64,000 nt of DNA from Hexactinellida sp. DTS-2022 (GCA_028753945.1 JAPNXP010000009.1:5332001-5396000), one strand, 5' to 3'; shown: positions 34,766 through 46,060, counted from the stretch's first letter. Numbers and translations are program-made. Notes: generated from the sequence alone by a model not told the origin.

Positions 34766-35177
34766 TTAATTGTAAATATAATTGATCAATTAAAATTAAC
34801 GGAAAGTAAGTAATAGCATGTAATAAGAATGAAGGAGTATAATTAAGAAAGTTAAGTTATCTTACTTAGTAGTAGATTAGGAGAAAATAGTCGCTAATAA
34901 TATTTATGTGCCAACAACAACAGTCTTGAGAGTTGATACAACTGTATAAATTTGTTGTAGAAATTGTGGTCGCGCAAGAAAATGCACTTCTAACCAATCC
35001 ATGGTGCACTTTCCAATTGGGTACTCTCTCCTTATTTTCGTACTCCACGGTAATGATTTACCAAATTTACGCATCTATATAGAAATTTGAGCCTATTTAT
35101 ACAACTTTAAAAGAATTCCTTATATGTCGGCGAGATATGCTTATATGTCGGCTAGCCGATATTGTAGGCGGCCTACT
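34766..35177. other. AT-rich stretch without recognised gene
   Basis: Nothing recognised between the satellite domain and the foldback element at 35178. Confidence 0.4.
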
Positions 35178-35861
35178 GTTTTGACGGATTTGGACCCCCC
35201 TACAGATTTGGACCGGGGGGTCCAAATCCGTCAAATATGTAAAATATAGATAGTGTTTGACGGATTTGGACCCCCCTTTACAGATTTGGACCCCCCCTTT
35301 AACTTGATAATCAAGTCATCATTATTGAGCCTTTACTTCCTGTTTGTCATCACACGTGCTTACTTTCCAACTATCTTGATTACGATTACCTATTAGTGTA
35401 GTCCTAGATTTAGATATTGTTATTTATTATGCCGATTGGGTTAGATTTTGAGATGATATATAGATAATATTGTCTACAATCTCTATCCGTGACCTACGTT
35501 ATAATAAGGCCTGTTCATTAGTGTTAAATTTTGGACCATGGATGTCCTTTAAGTCCATTGATTATTTTACAATAAATATTATAGTTAGAGATATATAACC
35601 AAGTAGTAATCCAGAATAAGTAAAATATTATTGGGCTTAATACCAAGCACATTTGAAGTAAATTAATGTTGCAAAAGTACAAAATATTAAAGAAAACATG
35701 AAAGTGAAAAATATAAATTTTTAGCAAATAAACATTTGAAGAAAAATAACAACTAATTGGGTTTAACTTTCTTTATTTTTAGAGTATTTTTCGACACGAA
35801 CCGACTGCAAAGGTAGCAAAGCATTCATATTTTTCGTTCTGGATTACTAGTTGGTTATATA

Positions 35862-35899
35862 TCTCTAACTCACAGACTACGTAGTCTGTGTCTCTAACT
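35862..35899. repeat. 20-bp palindrome inside a 9-bp direct duplication
   Basis: TCTCTAACT (35862-35870), then the perfect palindrome CACAGACTACGTAGTCTGTG (35871-35890), then TCTCTAACT again (35891-35899). The matching left arm of the foldback has a single uninterrupted copy. Confidence 0.9.
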
Positions 35900-35978
35900 A
35901 TAACATTTATTAGAAAATAATCAATGGACTTAAAGGACATCCATAGTCCAAAATTTAACACTAATGAACAGGCCTTAT

Positions 35979-36113
35979 CATTGCCGGCGCCACGTGTTAT
36001 GAGGTGTGGGTGTAGTGGGTGTCCACTTTATAGTCTAGTGGGTGTCACCGCTTCATTTCCTTGAGGCAGTGGGTGTCCAGACACCCAGGACACCCCCGGT
36101 GGCGCCGGCCCTG
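35979..36113. mobile_element. GC-rich MITE in the right arm of the foldback
   Basis: Inverted ends with core GCCGGCGCCAC and GGTGGCGCCGGC, flanked by CTTAT (35974-35978 and 36114-36118). The left arm shows the empty site. Three copies of 'gtgggtgtcc' lie inside. The right end CAGGGCCGGCGCC (inverse) resembles hAT ends. Confidence 0.8.
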
Positions 36114-36862
36114 CTTATTATAACGTAGGTCACGGATAGAGATTGTAGACAATATTATCTATATATCATCTCAAAATCTAACCCAATCGGCATAATAAAT
36201 AACAATATCTAAATCTAGGACTACACTAATAGGTAATCGTAATCAAGATAGTTGGAAAGTAAGCACGTGTGATGACAAACAGGAAGTAAAGGCTCAATAA
36301 TGATGACTTGATTATCAAGTTAAAGGGGGGGTCCAAATCTGTAAAGGGGGGTCCAAATCCGTCAAACACTATCTATATTTTACATATTTGACGGATTTGG
36401 ACCCCCCGGTCCAAATCTGTAGGGGGGTCCAAATCCGTCAAAACACTACAAATAAGTTATTCCATAAGTTATTTCTTTGTATTTTATTCATAAATATTAT
36501 TTTTGATTATTATAGCCAGAGTATGTTCACATACAGTGTTCCCTCTAAGGCTCTCAAAAATTTCCGTACGGAAATTTGACTGTTTTCGCCAAAGGCAAAT
36601 ACGGAAATTTTACGGATTTCGGACCCTTAAGTGCCAACCCGGCACCTAAATCGAGTAAAAATCACGCACTTTTTGACCACAACTGATGCCTGGTTCCAAA
36701 GGAGAGCGTCCCTCCTCGCGATCAGCTGTGCGGTCAGGGGACCGAATGTTTGGTGAATTCTCGTGTCGACATAATCGAACTACGGTATTTGAGTGGTTTC
36801 TACGTTTGTAGGCTGATTAGTGGCTATTTTATTGTTCAGATTTAGTTTGTTTTGAAATACTA

Positions 36863-37047
36863 CAGTCGACTCCGCTTAATAGAGCCAAAGGTTAATAGAT
36901 TTCACTGGCTAATCGGGTCAAAATTTCACAGGATTTATAGGACGGAATTACATTTTGGCTTAAAATATTTTAGGTTAATAGATTTCTCCGCTTAATTGGG
37001 TCAAAGCGACCTGGTCCCGAGGTGACTCTATTAAGCGGAGTCGACTG
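36863..37047. mobile_element. pogo/Tigger-like MITE
   Basis: Perfect inverted ends CAGTCGACTCCGCTTAATAG, TA on both sides. It lies within a dispersed repeat whose other copy (43982-44345) lacks it. A partial relative is at about 43063-43140. Confidence 0.88.
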
Positions 37048-37695
37048 TATTTACACAGACTCCATCTTTACTTAGGTAATTAGAGAATACCAATCTACCT
37101 CATTGGTTGCTGTCGTAATATTTGGTAATGTAATTGGTTGCAGTTGTTAGACTCTACAGCTGGTGGATAATCATAGTTCCAATAACACATTTCTTATTTC
37201 CCGTAAACAAGTATAGATTTTACCAGAGTTATTGCATTATGTATTGGTTATGATTATACGAGTATTGTAATTCCTGATTTAATTGAACCAATTAGTTCCT
37301 AAGAACTAAATTCTCAGTAATCATACGAAGGAATAATTAAAATTAAATTGTTATTCAAAGTCATTGAACTGCCTTAACTCTCGGTTCAAAATTTCTTAGT
37401 TCTCGTTTTGAGTTTTATTAACGTAAGTATTAGTTATTTTTGTCATTAATTACTACCTCAATTATTGTTGTTATTTACTCTATTTTAAATAATTATGTGA
37501 ACAGTGTTCCCTCTAAGAATCCTTGACGGATCCTTTGGATCCGTGAAGTTAATTTAATTTCCGTGACGAATCATGCTCTACTGTACTCTGGCAATATGAC
37601 AAGGGGCGTGACCTGAAATACCACGGTCACTTCCCTTCACTGTACTGATCATGACCATAGCACCAATATTACATTCCTTTTAGAGTGTTTATATA
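37048..37695. other. Dispersed repeat and hAT left end
   Basis: 37050-37330 is a diverged direct copy of 44000-44340. At 37503 the hAT-like end CAGTGTTCCCTCTAAG begins and probably marks the left end of the element carrying the transposase at 37696. The same end motif also occurs at 36534. No matching right end was found. Confidence 0.5.
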
Positions 37696-39729
37696 ATGAG
37701 AAAGTCTCTTGGTGACTATACGAAAGACTTCTCTTGGCTGGAAGTGCGAGTGAAGGGCTCTGCGTGTGAGTACCGCTGCGGTACCTGTTCTGTTCGTGGG
37801 GCGAAGAACAAGTTCAGTGAGTGGCGTGTGCAGAAGGTGGGGTTCCAGAGATCCGACCTGACGGATCATCAGAAAGCCGCGGACAAGAACCCTGCCCTAC
37901 ATGGCAACTCCAGGATCACGCCTCAGGAGATGTGGGCCGCGGCGAAGGAGAAGGCGACGCAACAGGCAAAGACCAAGCTAGAGGATCGCAAGGCGTCTGT
38001 ACTGCCTCTCGTTGACCTCACTATAGTTCTGGGATCAGAGGAAGTCTCCATGCGTAAGTCGGAGGCCTTCCTTGCTTGGGGACAGCGGAACGGCGTGGCC
38101 TGTACGAGCAGTTGGCGTTCGAAGAACTACAACTGGTCCTTCGCCACTGCTACCGCGGACGTGCAGAGGCAGGTGCTGAAGGACCGTGTGCGGGGTCTGA
38201 AGTACGGCGTAATTATGGACGAGTCCACCGACTGCGCTGTCGCAAGCAGTTAGTCCTCTATGTGAAGGTCCAGGGCGCCGTGCTGTTTGCCGGAATGCTG
38301 GATATGGCCGGTGATGGTTCCGGTGAGGCCATCAAGAACGCTTGCGTCCAGATGCTTACCGATCTCGACATGGAGCGCAAGAACCTTACCGCGGTAGCAA
38401 CTGACGGTGCTGCTGCGATGAGAGGCAGTAAAAAGGGAGCTACCAAACTCCTGTCCGACTGGGCCGAGGGACCTGTCTTCACGAGCCACTGTGTTCTGCA
38501 CAGAATCAATCTCGCGGTTGTTGACGTGTTTGATGGAAAGTCCAACTGCCCTGATGTCGTTCAAGAGTTGGCCGTGGAGATCGAGACGTCGCTCCGATAC
38601 GCGTACTCCTACTTCAACAGGTCCACTGCGAACCGCAAGGAGCTTCAGACAGTTGGGCGCGCTTTCGGTCGCTGCGTTATCCCGCACTCCCTTTGCGAAA
38701 CACGATGGCTCTCCCGCTATCTTGCGATGAAGGCGCTATGGCAGGGTCGCGATGCTGTAGTTGAGTTCCTACGAGACAACTATCAGCGGAAGGCAAGCCA
38801 CGAGGGGAGGTGCATCCTGCAGATGCTGGTGGACCACGCCGACGAATTCAAAGGAACCCTGGACGTTATGCGTATCATCTTTTTGCTCTCCACCCGCATG
38901 CAAACCAGGAACCTCTCGGAGTGGACCGTGTACCTCCACTTCCAGCTAGCCGATAGAGCACTCGTAGAACTTACGGAGGAGTTAGATATGGGTCGTGTGA
39001 AGAAGTTTGCGAAGTTCATGCGGCTACGCCTCGTAGAACGTTGTCCGTTCATGAAGTCGGCACAGGCTTCGCAAATCCACGACTTCAGTATGTTAAAAAA
39101 AAGTGGTGCTGAATTCTGCTTCTCTAAGGATCTTGTCTGCAAAGCTGCCCATGCCCACTTCGCCATTCACGAGAGACATTATGGAAGCCTGTCTGAGGAG
39201 CATTTCGTGAAGTTCTTCTTGCGGGTATACCACCGGTTGGCGAAGGCGGCACATCTGCGGGCCATCTACGAGAAGGGAGCTGTTTGCCGTGCTCTTGCAG
39301 GAGGACAAGCGGGACCGCGAGGACCTACGCGTATACCGCATGGTATTGGAAATCGAGAGTACCTATAGTATGGATAGTGCTGACGTGGAGAGGGCGTTCA
39401 GTGCCATGGCGCGCATTAAGTCCAAGTCACGCAACAGGCTGGCCTCGCACCACTTCGTCTCTTGTATGTGGATGTCGCTGTCGGCCACTCCTGACAGAGA
39501 TGTGGTATACGCACATTGGGCGCAATCCAAGGCTCGCCGTGAGGTCGTCGTCAGGGCAGTGAAGCGAGACAGCGCTGGACAACCTGTACATCCCCAACCT
39601 AACGAAGAATACTTCGCAGATTCTGATTTCGAACCGGATTCTGCGGAAAGCGATGATGATGATTACGATTATGAAGTGGTACAAAAGAGTGGCTTTCTGG
39701 TAGAGGAAGACTGGAGTGAGAATGACTAG
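37696..39729 (+). pseudogene. hAT transposase (KIAA1586/C17orf113-like), two frameshifts
   Basis: Three overlapping frames cover one protein. An N-terminal zinc-finger-like part (CEYRCGTCSVRG, DLTDHQKAADKNPALH) comes first. The RNase-H-like catalytic part has MDESTD, AVATDGAAAMRG, a HCVLHRINLAV motif and, C-terminally, the hAT dimerisation block MDSADVERAFSAMARIKSKS. The tail is acidic (SDSDFEPDSAESDDDD-like). One base seems lost in an A run near 38244 and one gained in a G run near 39271; both are at homopolymers. The coding region is markedly GC-rich against AT-rich flanks. If the indels are sequence errors the enzyme would be complete. hAT class is clear; the closest subfamily is from memory. 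Confidence 0.8.
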
Positions 39730-40189
39730 ACTTTTTCGCTACAGTATTTTAGCATACATCAATAACAATCTTAACAATATAATAATCCTTATAATCCTGT
39801 AAATTAAATTTTCCGTTTTAATTAGTTGTCAGGTGTATGACCAGATTTTCTAGGCCAGAAATGCTTGGATAAACAACTGTTGTGCACCGTAACAGTTTTA
39901 CCTCCTTAAAATAATGCCGCATCATTGGATTATATTGATTATGTATTATGTCTAATGTCTGCCTCTAGGGTTCCGCATAATTTCAACCTCCATAATAAAG
40001 TGCCAGTCACGAAAATCCTAGATAAACCCCTGTTTGGAACTGTCCCGGCTCCGATAGGATCTCCTCTTGGGAGGCTGCCATTCGGAAGATGGCACAACGA
40101 TTTTTCTTACTTTATTTCCGTGCAATAATTTGTTAGAAAACGCCGTTTCGACTGTAGTATAGGAATAGTAAAGGAGTAATAAGGATTTA
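39730..40189. other. No gene recognised
   Basis: Probably includes the 3' part of the hAT element, but no inverted end matching CAGTGTTCCCTCTAAG is visible. Confidence 0.4.
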
Positions 40190-40330
40190 TGTTATTGGTT
40201 TTTGAAGATAAATATTAACATTTAAAGGTGACAAAATATGTTAGCCAATTAAATTCGAGGGTTTTCCATTAAACTTCATCAATTAGTATAAATAGACTGT
40301 GCATAATAGAAATAATTTCTGAGGCTGCGA
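40190..40330. repeat. Inverted repeat flanking the LRR-EGF gene, left copy
   Basis: About 140 bp containing 'ggtgacaaaatatgttagcc' and 'gactgtgcataatagaaa'; the inverse copy is at about 43333-43492, on the other side of the intact gene. A third, partial copy lies at 45045-45115. Just right of it, 40343-40430, is a GC-rich hairpin (gcgtagcca / tggctacgc). Confidence 0.8.
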
Positions 40331-40619
40331 AAGGCATGAGCGTAGCCATTGGGGGGGGGGGCCTGGGGGGCCAGAAAAAACTTTTTGGCCCCCCCAGAGA
40401 TTTTTTTTGGTTGGCTACGCCCATGGAGAAAGGGCCTTTAACTGAGGTATGCAGACACATATTACATGTTATTATTAAGCAATTTAATAAGCCAGGATAA
40501 TCTTATGTATAATAAATGGCATATTGACTCTTGAGGAGTGTTCGCGGAGAATTATTAAACAATTTATAGTTTAGTTGACCTACCTTGGCTGCAAAATAAC
40601 TAAATACTGAAGTGAAGTA

Positions 40620-40870
40620 CCATATTTATTCGAATAGTAGCCTAGGCGATTATTGTGTTTTTAGGCCATTTTTTGACCAATAAATTTTGTGACTTTTGGA
40701 TGCAATTTATTTAGTATAGTCGGTTGATAATCGTATTGCGACTAATTTTAGATAAATAAATTTACTCAGGGTACCGGTAGTAAATTTGTATTTGCTAATT
40801 TGGGAGGGGGGTGGCTATTACTGGAGCTAGGCGATTATTCGAATAGGAGCTACTATTAGAGTATATACGG
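40620..40870. mobile_element. MITE with TA target site
   Basis: Ends CCATATTTATTCGAATAGTA and inverse ..TATATACGG, TA on both sides. The duplicated downstream region of the second LRR-EGF copy (46910-46935, gaagtgaagtatgtgtaatt) is the empty site. A related end (taccgtatatactcgaataa) is at 49567. Confidence 0.78.
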
Positions 40871-41082
40871 TATGTCTAATTTTTAAGTCGCATACTCATA
40901 GGTACAATTTATTTGTTATGAATTTTTTTTGAGGAAAAGAAAATTCCTAAAAATAAAAGCAATTCCGGGAAAGCGGCGTTAAATGTATTTGTGTGCAGAT
41001 GGGGTCGTTATATTGATAGACTAATGAGATATAGTTTAATTGAATGAAGAAATACAGCAACATAATGAGAAGGAATAAATGA

Positions 41083-41128
41083 GTAAATGGGAGTAAATAG
41101 GAGTAAATAGGAGTAAATAGGAGTAAAC
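41083..41128. repeat. Short tandem repeat GGAGTAAATA
   Basis: About four copies of an 10-11-bp unit; a shorter version is at 47402-47432 behind the paralogous gene. Confidence 0.8.
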
Positions 41129-41182
41129 ACAACTTATAACTTATTGAAAGTTCAATTTCTTTCCTTATTCTCGCTGTTTCCC

Positions 41183-43015
41183 TCAGTTATCAGGAACTGG
41201 GTCAGAATTAGGATTTCCAATGACAGTAGCTTCTCCTCTCTGCTTGTTCCTATCCATTTCAGCAAGAGAGAGCTTGTTGGGAGAGCGAGTGGATTTCAGC
41301 TTTTGTATTTGTAACCTAAAGTACAAAAAAACAAACATTATAAGAACGAACAGAAAGATAATGATAACAAGCAACAGAAAACATACGAATAGGAGGACAA
41401 ATAAAGCGGATGATTTCGAGTTTGAATTCTGCTCTCCTGTCGCTACATTAGGATCGATATCACAATGGCTACCGTTCGAAGGAGACACTTTGAAACCTTC
41501 TATGCAGGAACAAGCGTAACCATACATGGTATCTAAACAGTTGTGGTGGCAGCCACCGTTATTGATGCTACATGGATCCGGGAGATAGCAGTCTGTTGAT
41601 GCATTCTTCACGTAACCAGGGAGACAGGAACAATCGTATGAGCCTATTGCGTTGTTACAGAAATGGGAACAGTTTCCATTCGACAGAAGGCATTCATTGA
41701 TGTCGCTACAAAGCGTGTCATTCACATTATAGAATCCTTCCAGACATGAGCACTTATAGGAACCTATCGTGTTAGTGCAGTTCCCCTGACAAATGGCACT
41801 GTCTTCACACTCGTTAATGTCGTTACATATTTCACTGACGTTATATGATTCTTCCGGATAAACGCACTCACAACCATCTACAGTATCGACTCTATTCCAG
41901 CTCTCTCCCACACACTCAATGGATTTGTTGAAGCATTGGTAGCTACGGACTCCACAGCTAATATAGAGAGAAGAATTGTCGACTTGACGAGTATCACCCA
42001 CACAAATAGAATCTGTAGTATATAGGGAAATTCCAAAAGAAGGCAGTTTGCTAATCCATTTGGTATCGCAAGTACAGTTGAATTGTACGGCGTCCAAATC
42101 CAGATGAGTCAGCTTTGTTAGTTGTTGCAAGATTTCAGGCATAATTTGCGTCGAATTAATCTTGCCTATATACAGTGATTCCAAATTCTTCAGTACAGTT
42201 ATAGTGGATAATTGCAGGTATGGACTGTCGTACATGTTCAAAGTATAAACCTTGTTTAATCCGATGAATGCATTTGGATGCACGATACTTATCACATCAC
42301 TTCCGATTTGCAGTACCCCTAGCTTTCCTAAACCTTCGAATACGCAGGATTCCAACTCTTGGAAATTATTTCCGTATAATCTCAGTGTTTCGAGCTTACT
42401 TAAATCTTTAAACGACCCCGCTTTTATCGAAGTTATGCCTGAATACGTCCATCGTATATACTCTAGGTTATACATACCTCCGAATGTTGTGTGGTTAATG
42501 ACTCGACTCGGTACATCGTTTATAATTGCGCTATAAACATAGATTTTTGTAAGTTGATTATTTTGTGTGAAAATAGGAAAGAAATCGTAGCCAATTGCAT
42601 CTACTGCCCTGATATTTTGCAAGTTTGGGAAGAATGCGAAAAAATTCCTTTGCTTAATGTTTATGGTACTACCTTCCAACAGTATCTTTATCACACCGCT
42701 ATTCACTGTATATGTTTCTATGGAAATGGGAGCCTCCGATTTATCTAATACATCCAAGTGAGTTATGTTGTCAGGTAAACTAATGTTCAATATTACTCCC
42801 TGCCCACCTGATAAAACCTCAATTTCTAACCTCGTAAATCCAACCACGAATAATGCGATCGTTTCTTGTATCAAAGTTGAATTTGTTGTATTTATTTGAC
42901 AAAACATCCACACAACTTCAGATGATGAACATGTTACGGAGCTATTCACAATCGAAAAAGCTGAGCAACTCAATACTAGCACAAAGAGGACTGTTGAATT
43001 TGTAATATTCATCAT
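41183..43015 (-). CDS. LRR and calcium-binding EGF single-pass membrane protein
   Basis: Intact, apparently intronless 610-codon frame on the minus strand. Residues 1-26 form a signal peptide (..TVLFVLVLSCSAFSIVNSS). About 60-330 contains leucine-rich repeats (LETLRLYGNNFQEL, LTHLDLDAVQF), followed by a Cys-rich cap (FNCTCDTKWI..SCGVRSYQC). Three EGF-like domains follow, the first two with the calcium-binding DINEC start, the third starting DPCSINNGGC. A strongly hydrophobic transmembrane segment lies at about 536-566, followed by a 44-residue basic then polar tail. Many NxS/T sites suggest a glycosylated ectodomain. Likely a cell-surface adhesion or recognition receptor; the tail has no recognised signalling domain. 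Two broken relatives lie at 47543-49171 and 51413-53047. Confidence 0.88.
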   Translation of the reverse strand: MMNITNSTVLFVLVLSCSAFSIVNSSVTCSSSEVVWMFCQINTTNSTLIQETIALFVVGFTRLEIEVLSGGQGVILNISLPDNITHLDVLDKSEAPISIETYTVNSGVIKILLEGSTINIKQRNFFAFFPNLQNIRAVDAIGYDFFPIFTQNNQLTKIYVYSAIINDVPSRVINHTTFGGMYNLEYIRWTYSGITSIKAGSFKDLSKLETLRLYGNNFQELESCVFEGLGKLGVLQIGSDVISIVHPNAFIGLNKVYTLNMYDSPYLQLSTITVLKNLESLYIGKINSTQIMPEILQQLTKLTHLDLDAVQFNCTCDTKWISKLPSFGISLYTTDSICVGDTRQVDNSSLYISCGVRSYQCFNKSIECVGESWNRVDTVDGCECVYPEESYNVSEICNDINECEDSAICQGNCTNTIGSYKCSCLEGFYNVNDTLCSDINECLLSNGNCSHFCNNAIGSYDCSCLPGYVKNASTDCYLPDPCSINNGGCHHNCLDTMYGYACSCIEGFKVSPSNGSHCDIDPNVATGEQNSNSKSSALFVLLFVCFLLLVIIIFLFVLIMFVFLYFRLQIQKLKSTRSPNKLSLAEMDRNKQRGEATVIGNPNSDPVPDN

Positions 43016-43042
43016 TACTTGTGCCGAAAGTAATCCTAATCG

Positions 43043-43050
43043 TATTTATA
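43043..43050 (-). promoter_or_regulatory. Probable TATA box of the LRR-EGF gene
   Basis: TATAAATA on the minus strand, about 30 bp before the start codon region. The two broken relatives have TATAAATT at 49221-49214 (minus) and 51353-51360 (plus), also preceded by a 'ctcgag/cttgag' block, so the element is conserved in the family. Confidence 0.6.
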
Positions 43051-43332
43051 CTCTAGGATTGAATATACAGTATATTCCGCTTAATAGAGCCAACGGATAA
43101 CTCGGCATAATCTGGTCAAACTACCTGGACAACTCTAATAAGAATTAGGACTCCTAATAAGAATGTTATACAATGTAATTTGTTTGGGAAATTCAAATCC
43201 TCCCATTAGTAGCTCAATAAATTTCAGTTGCACGATAAAGATAGCTCGATTCCAAATAATACTAAAAGAAAAACATGCAATAGAATCAACAAATTATTGA
43301 TTGGTTAAATGAATTTATTTTCAATCAATCAA

Positions 43333-43492
43333 ATTGCAGCCTCAGAATATCTTTCTATTATGCACAATCTATTTATGCTAATTGATGACGTCTGCTAAAT
43401 CATACTAACAAACCCTCGAATTTAATTGGCTAACATATTTTGTCACCTTTAAAGTTTAAATGTGAATATTTCTCTTCAAAAAACCAATAGAT
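43333..43492. repeat. Inverted repeat flanking the LRR-EGF gene, right copy
   Basis: Inverse of 40190-40330 with scattered differences. Between it and the gene is a pogo-like remnant (43063-43140). Confidence 0.8.
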
Positions 43493-43779
43493 CGTTGTCG
43501 CAGTACAAAATTACCCATGTATACAAATTTTCAGCTTTCTGGGACTCGCAGTCTTTCCAAGAATTGGCAAGATATACATATTTTTTTAATTCAATTAACA
43601 AATTACAACAAATCCTGTTTTGATCATATGATAATCTATTTAATCCCATTATTTGTCAGAATATTTTCAAATTATTTACATAATCATAGTTAGTTATAAT
43701 TAGACGCATGACCACAAGTATACGATGTCAACACAGGTCAATAATTGCAATAATTTTGGTTCCCAAAACGAACGTTTTT

Positions 43780-44540
43780 TGTTTGTCCGGATTGTATTAA
43801 AGTGATGGGAGAATATAAACCGCATTTATAATTGAGATATAAACTAACTTTCAATTGTTTCAATAGGTAAACAAGTATGCTGATTACGAATTTCGCATTT
43901 GTAAATTCATATTTTGAATATTTATTATCGTAGTTTATAAAATAGGTAATCAAATTAATGAAAATTCGTGAATGGCATTTTAATGTTCAGTTTAGTTTGT
44001 TTTGAAATACAATTTAACTCCATAGAGTCTATCTGTTACTTAGGTAATTTGAGAATGCCAATCTACCTCATTGGTTGTTATCGTAATACCTAGAAAGTTT
44101 GTTAATGTTATTGGTTGCAGTTGTTAGACTCTACAGCTGGTGGGTAATCATAGTTCCAATAACACATATTCTTACTTCCCGTAAACAAGTTATAGATTAT
44201 ACCAGAGTTAGACACAGTTAATGCATTTTGAATTTATTATGACAATATGAGCGATAATTATATAACTTATAATTTGTATTCCTATTCTAATGAACAAATT
44301 AGTTCTAATGAACTAAATTCTCACTAATCATATGAAGGAACAATTAATTGTAAGTACATACTACTTAGAATTATTCGTTTCTTTGTCCAGAATTGATTGA
44401 GGAACTGGTAACAGACTTTACAGGAATATTATTGTATCTACAAACAAATTTATATTTCTATGCAAAATTTCCACATCTTTTCTCCAGAAGGTTAATAACA
44501 ACATTGAATTATTCCTAGTTCTACGAGTCTGTGTGTAGTT
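43780..44540. repeat. Dispersed repeats related to the satellite unit and to 36838-37330
   Basis: 43780-43960 resembles the left satellite unit (ccggattgtattaaagtgat, then aaacaagtatgctgatt). 43982-44345 is a direct copy of 36838-37330 without its MITE. No gene. Confidence 0.7.
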
Positions 44541-44846
44541 GGACTGAGTCAGGCCTGTAGCCAGAAAGCGATATTATGTGGGGCTGTTAGTATATAGTCG
44601 GTTGGTAAAACTCAATGGCCTTAGGGGCATGGCTTGCATGTCCTGACCACTTTATGACCGCTGGACCAGTATTATTGTTATAGACATTACCTGGAGTCCT
44701 CGGGAGTACTTGGGGTTGAGGAGCCCTGGGTAGGTTGGCAGTACGGGCAGACTCACGTAGTGTGAGTTAGTGATGTATTCACAGGCCGGCAGTACGGACT
44801 GGTAACTGGTATGCGTAAAGGTACCTGGTGCGAGGTGCAATAAGTA

Positions 44847-44892
44847 GGTCGAGGGTTACCCTCCTGATGAGTCCCTGCAATGGGACGAAACC
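44847..44892 (+). ncRNA. Hammerhead ribozyme motif
   Basis: All core elements are present in order. Stem III strand GGT (44847-44849), cleavage-site C at 44850 (GGTC), stem I GAGGG-TTA-CCCTC (44851-44863), core CTGATGA (44864-44870), stem II GTCCC-TGCAAT-GGGAC (44871-44886), core GAA (44887-44889) and ACC (44890-44892) pairing with GGT. This is the type III arrangement with a very short, 3-bp stem III. Stems I and II are perfect. Hammerheads with a short stem III are known from retrozymes and other circular-RNA-producing repeats, and cleave efficiently as dimers. The motif lies in a GC-richer patch of about 400 bp (44560-44970) that codes for nothing I recognise. Confidence 0.8.
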
Positions 44893-44989
44893 ACACACAT
44901 AACTTCCCTATGGGATGAGGTCGGCCGAGATAGCGGCTAGTCTTCATACTGAGCCGTGGCCTCATCTCATAACATTATGATACACTATG

Positions 44990-46060
44990 TATATTCAACG
45001 GAGTTCAATGGACATTAAGAAGACTTCATCGATAAAATAGACATTAGCAGACTTCATCAATTAGTATAAATAGACTGTGCATAATAGAAAGATTTTCTGA
45101 GGCTGAAATCTGATTGATTCAAAATAAATTAATCCACTAATTAGTTAAAATGTGTCCTATTATTTTAACACTACTATGTGGGTGATCTAATTTGTTTGGT
45201 TAACAAGAATGTACTATAGTAGTTGACTTATCTGATGCTTTGTTTATTTATTATATTTACATTGGCTTTGTATTAATAAGACTATGAATGGAATTTCGTA
45301 ACTTCTAACCTATACTGAAATTAAGAAATTAAGTAATTTATTCATCTATGATTTAGGTTCTGTCTAATGATGAGATGTATTATGTTCATTATTGCTATCA
45401 ATTAAATAATTTATTAATTCACTAACCCAGGATTCAGCTCCTGCAAAATAATGGTTTATAGTGAGATGTATAATGTTTGTACTATGTACTATCAATTAAA
45501 TCAAATATTTTGCAACCCTGGATTTACCTCTGCATAATAAGAGCGATCTTATTCTCATCTTTAAACTATTATTATGCAGAGATTTAATCCAGAATTAATA
45601 AATTACTTTGCAATACAATTTACTTAAATAATTAATTGCGTATAATTTACCGACCAAATACATGTTTCAATTTATTTGAGCTAACAAGCTAACCTTTTAA
45701 TATAGCTGAACGAGCTATCCTTAAGAATTATTAACCTATTAATTAACTAATAATTAATAACTATTGAGTAATGAGAATAACTTACATAACAATATTTTCC
45801 AAACAAATTTCTGTAACAAATCACAACCCAAAATGAATTTATGCGCGTTATTAAGTAATAGTGTGTAATTCACTTGCCACTGGTGAACTCATTATTAATG
45901 TTATTGGTTTTGGGGAGGGAAAGGCCGCGAAGCGACCTAGACCGAAGGGCTCGTATTATTCATGCGCAATCTAAAAGCCAGGTTATCTTCTGCTTAATAA
46001 ATGGCATAGCGAGGAGTGTAACGCAGCGAATTAATTAAAATATTTATAGTTGAGTTGACC
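44990..46060. other. AT-rich intergenic stretch
   Basis: Contains a partial copy of the 140-bp flanking repeat (45045-45115) and two diverged copies of a 'tgcaaaataatg..gtgagatgta' segment near 45360-45500. No gene. Confidence 0.5.

Larger units (their letters stand above)
35178..36444. mobile_element. Long foldback element
   Basis: Ends GTTTTGACGGATTTGGACCC and complement; arms of roughly 400 bp each. The subterminal parts contain several copies of 'gacggatttggacccccc' in both orientations. The arms include 'ttaaattttggaccatggat' and its complement. The right arm has two extra insertions absent from the left arm (35862-35899 and 35979-36113). No transposase. Confidence 0.85.

Noticed and set aside
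38250-39341. Long minus-strand ORFs opposite the hAT transposase
   Set aside because: Shadows caused by the GC-rich codon use of the plus-strand gene.
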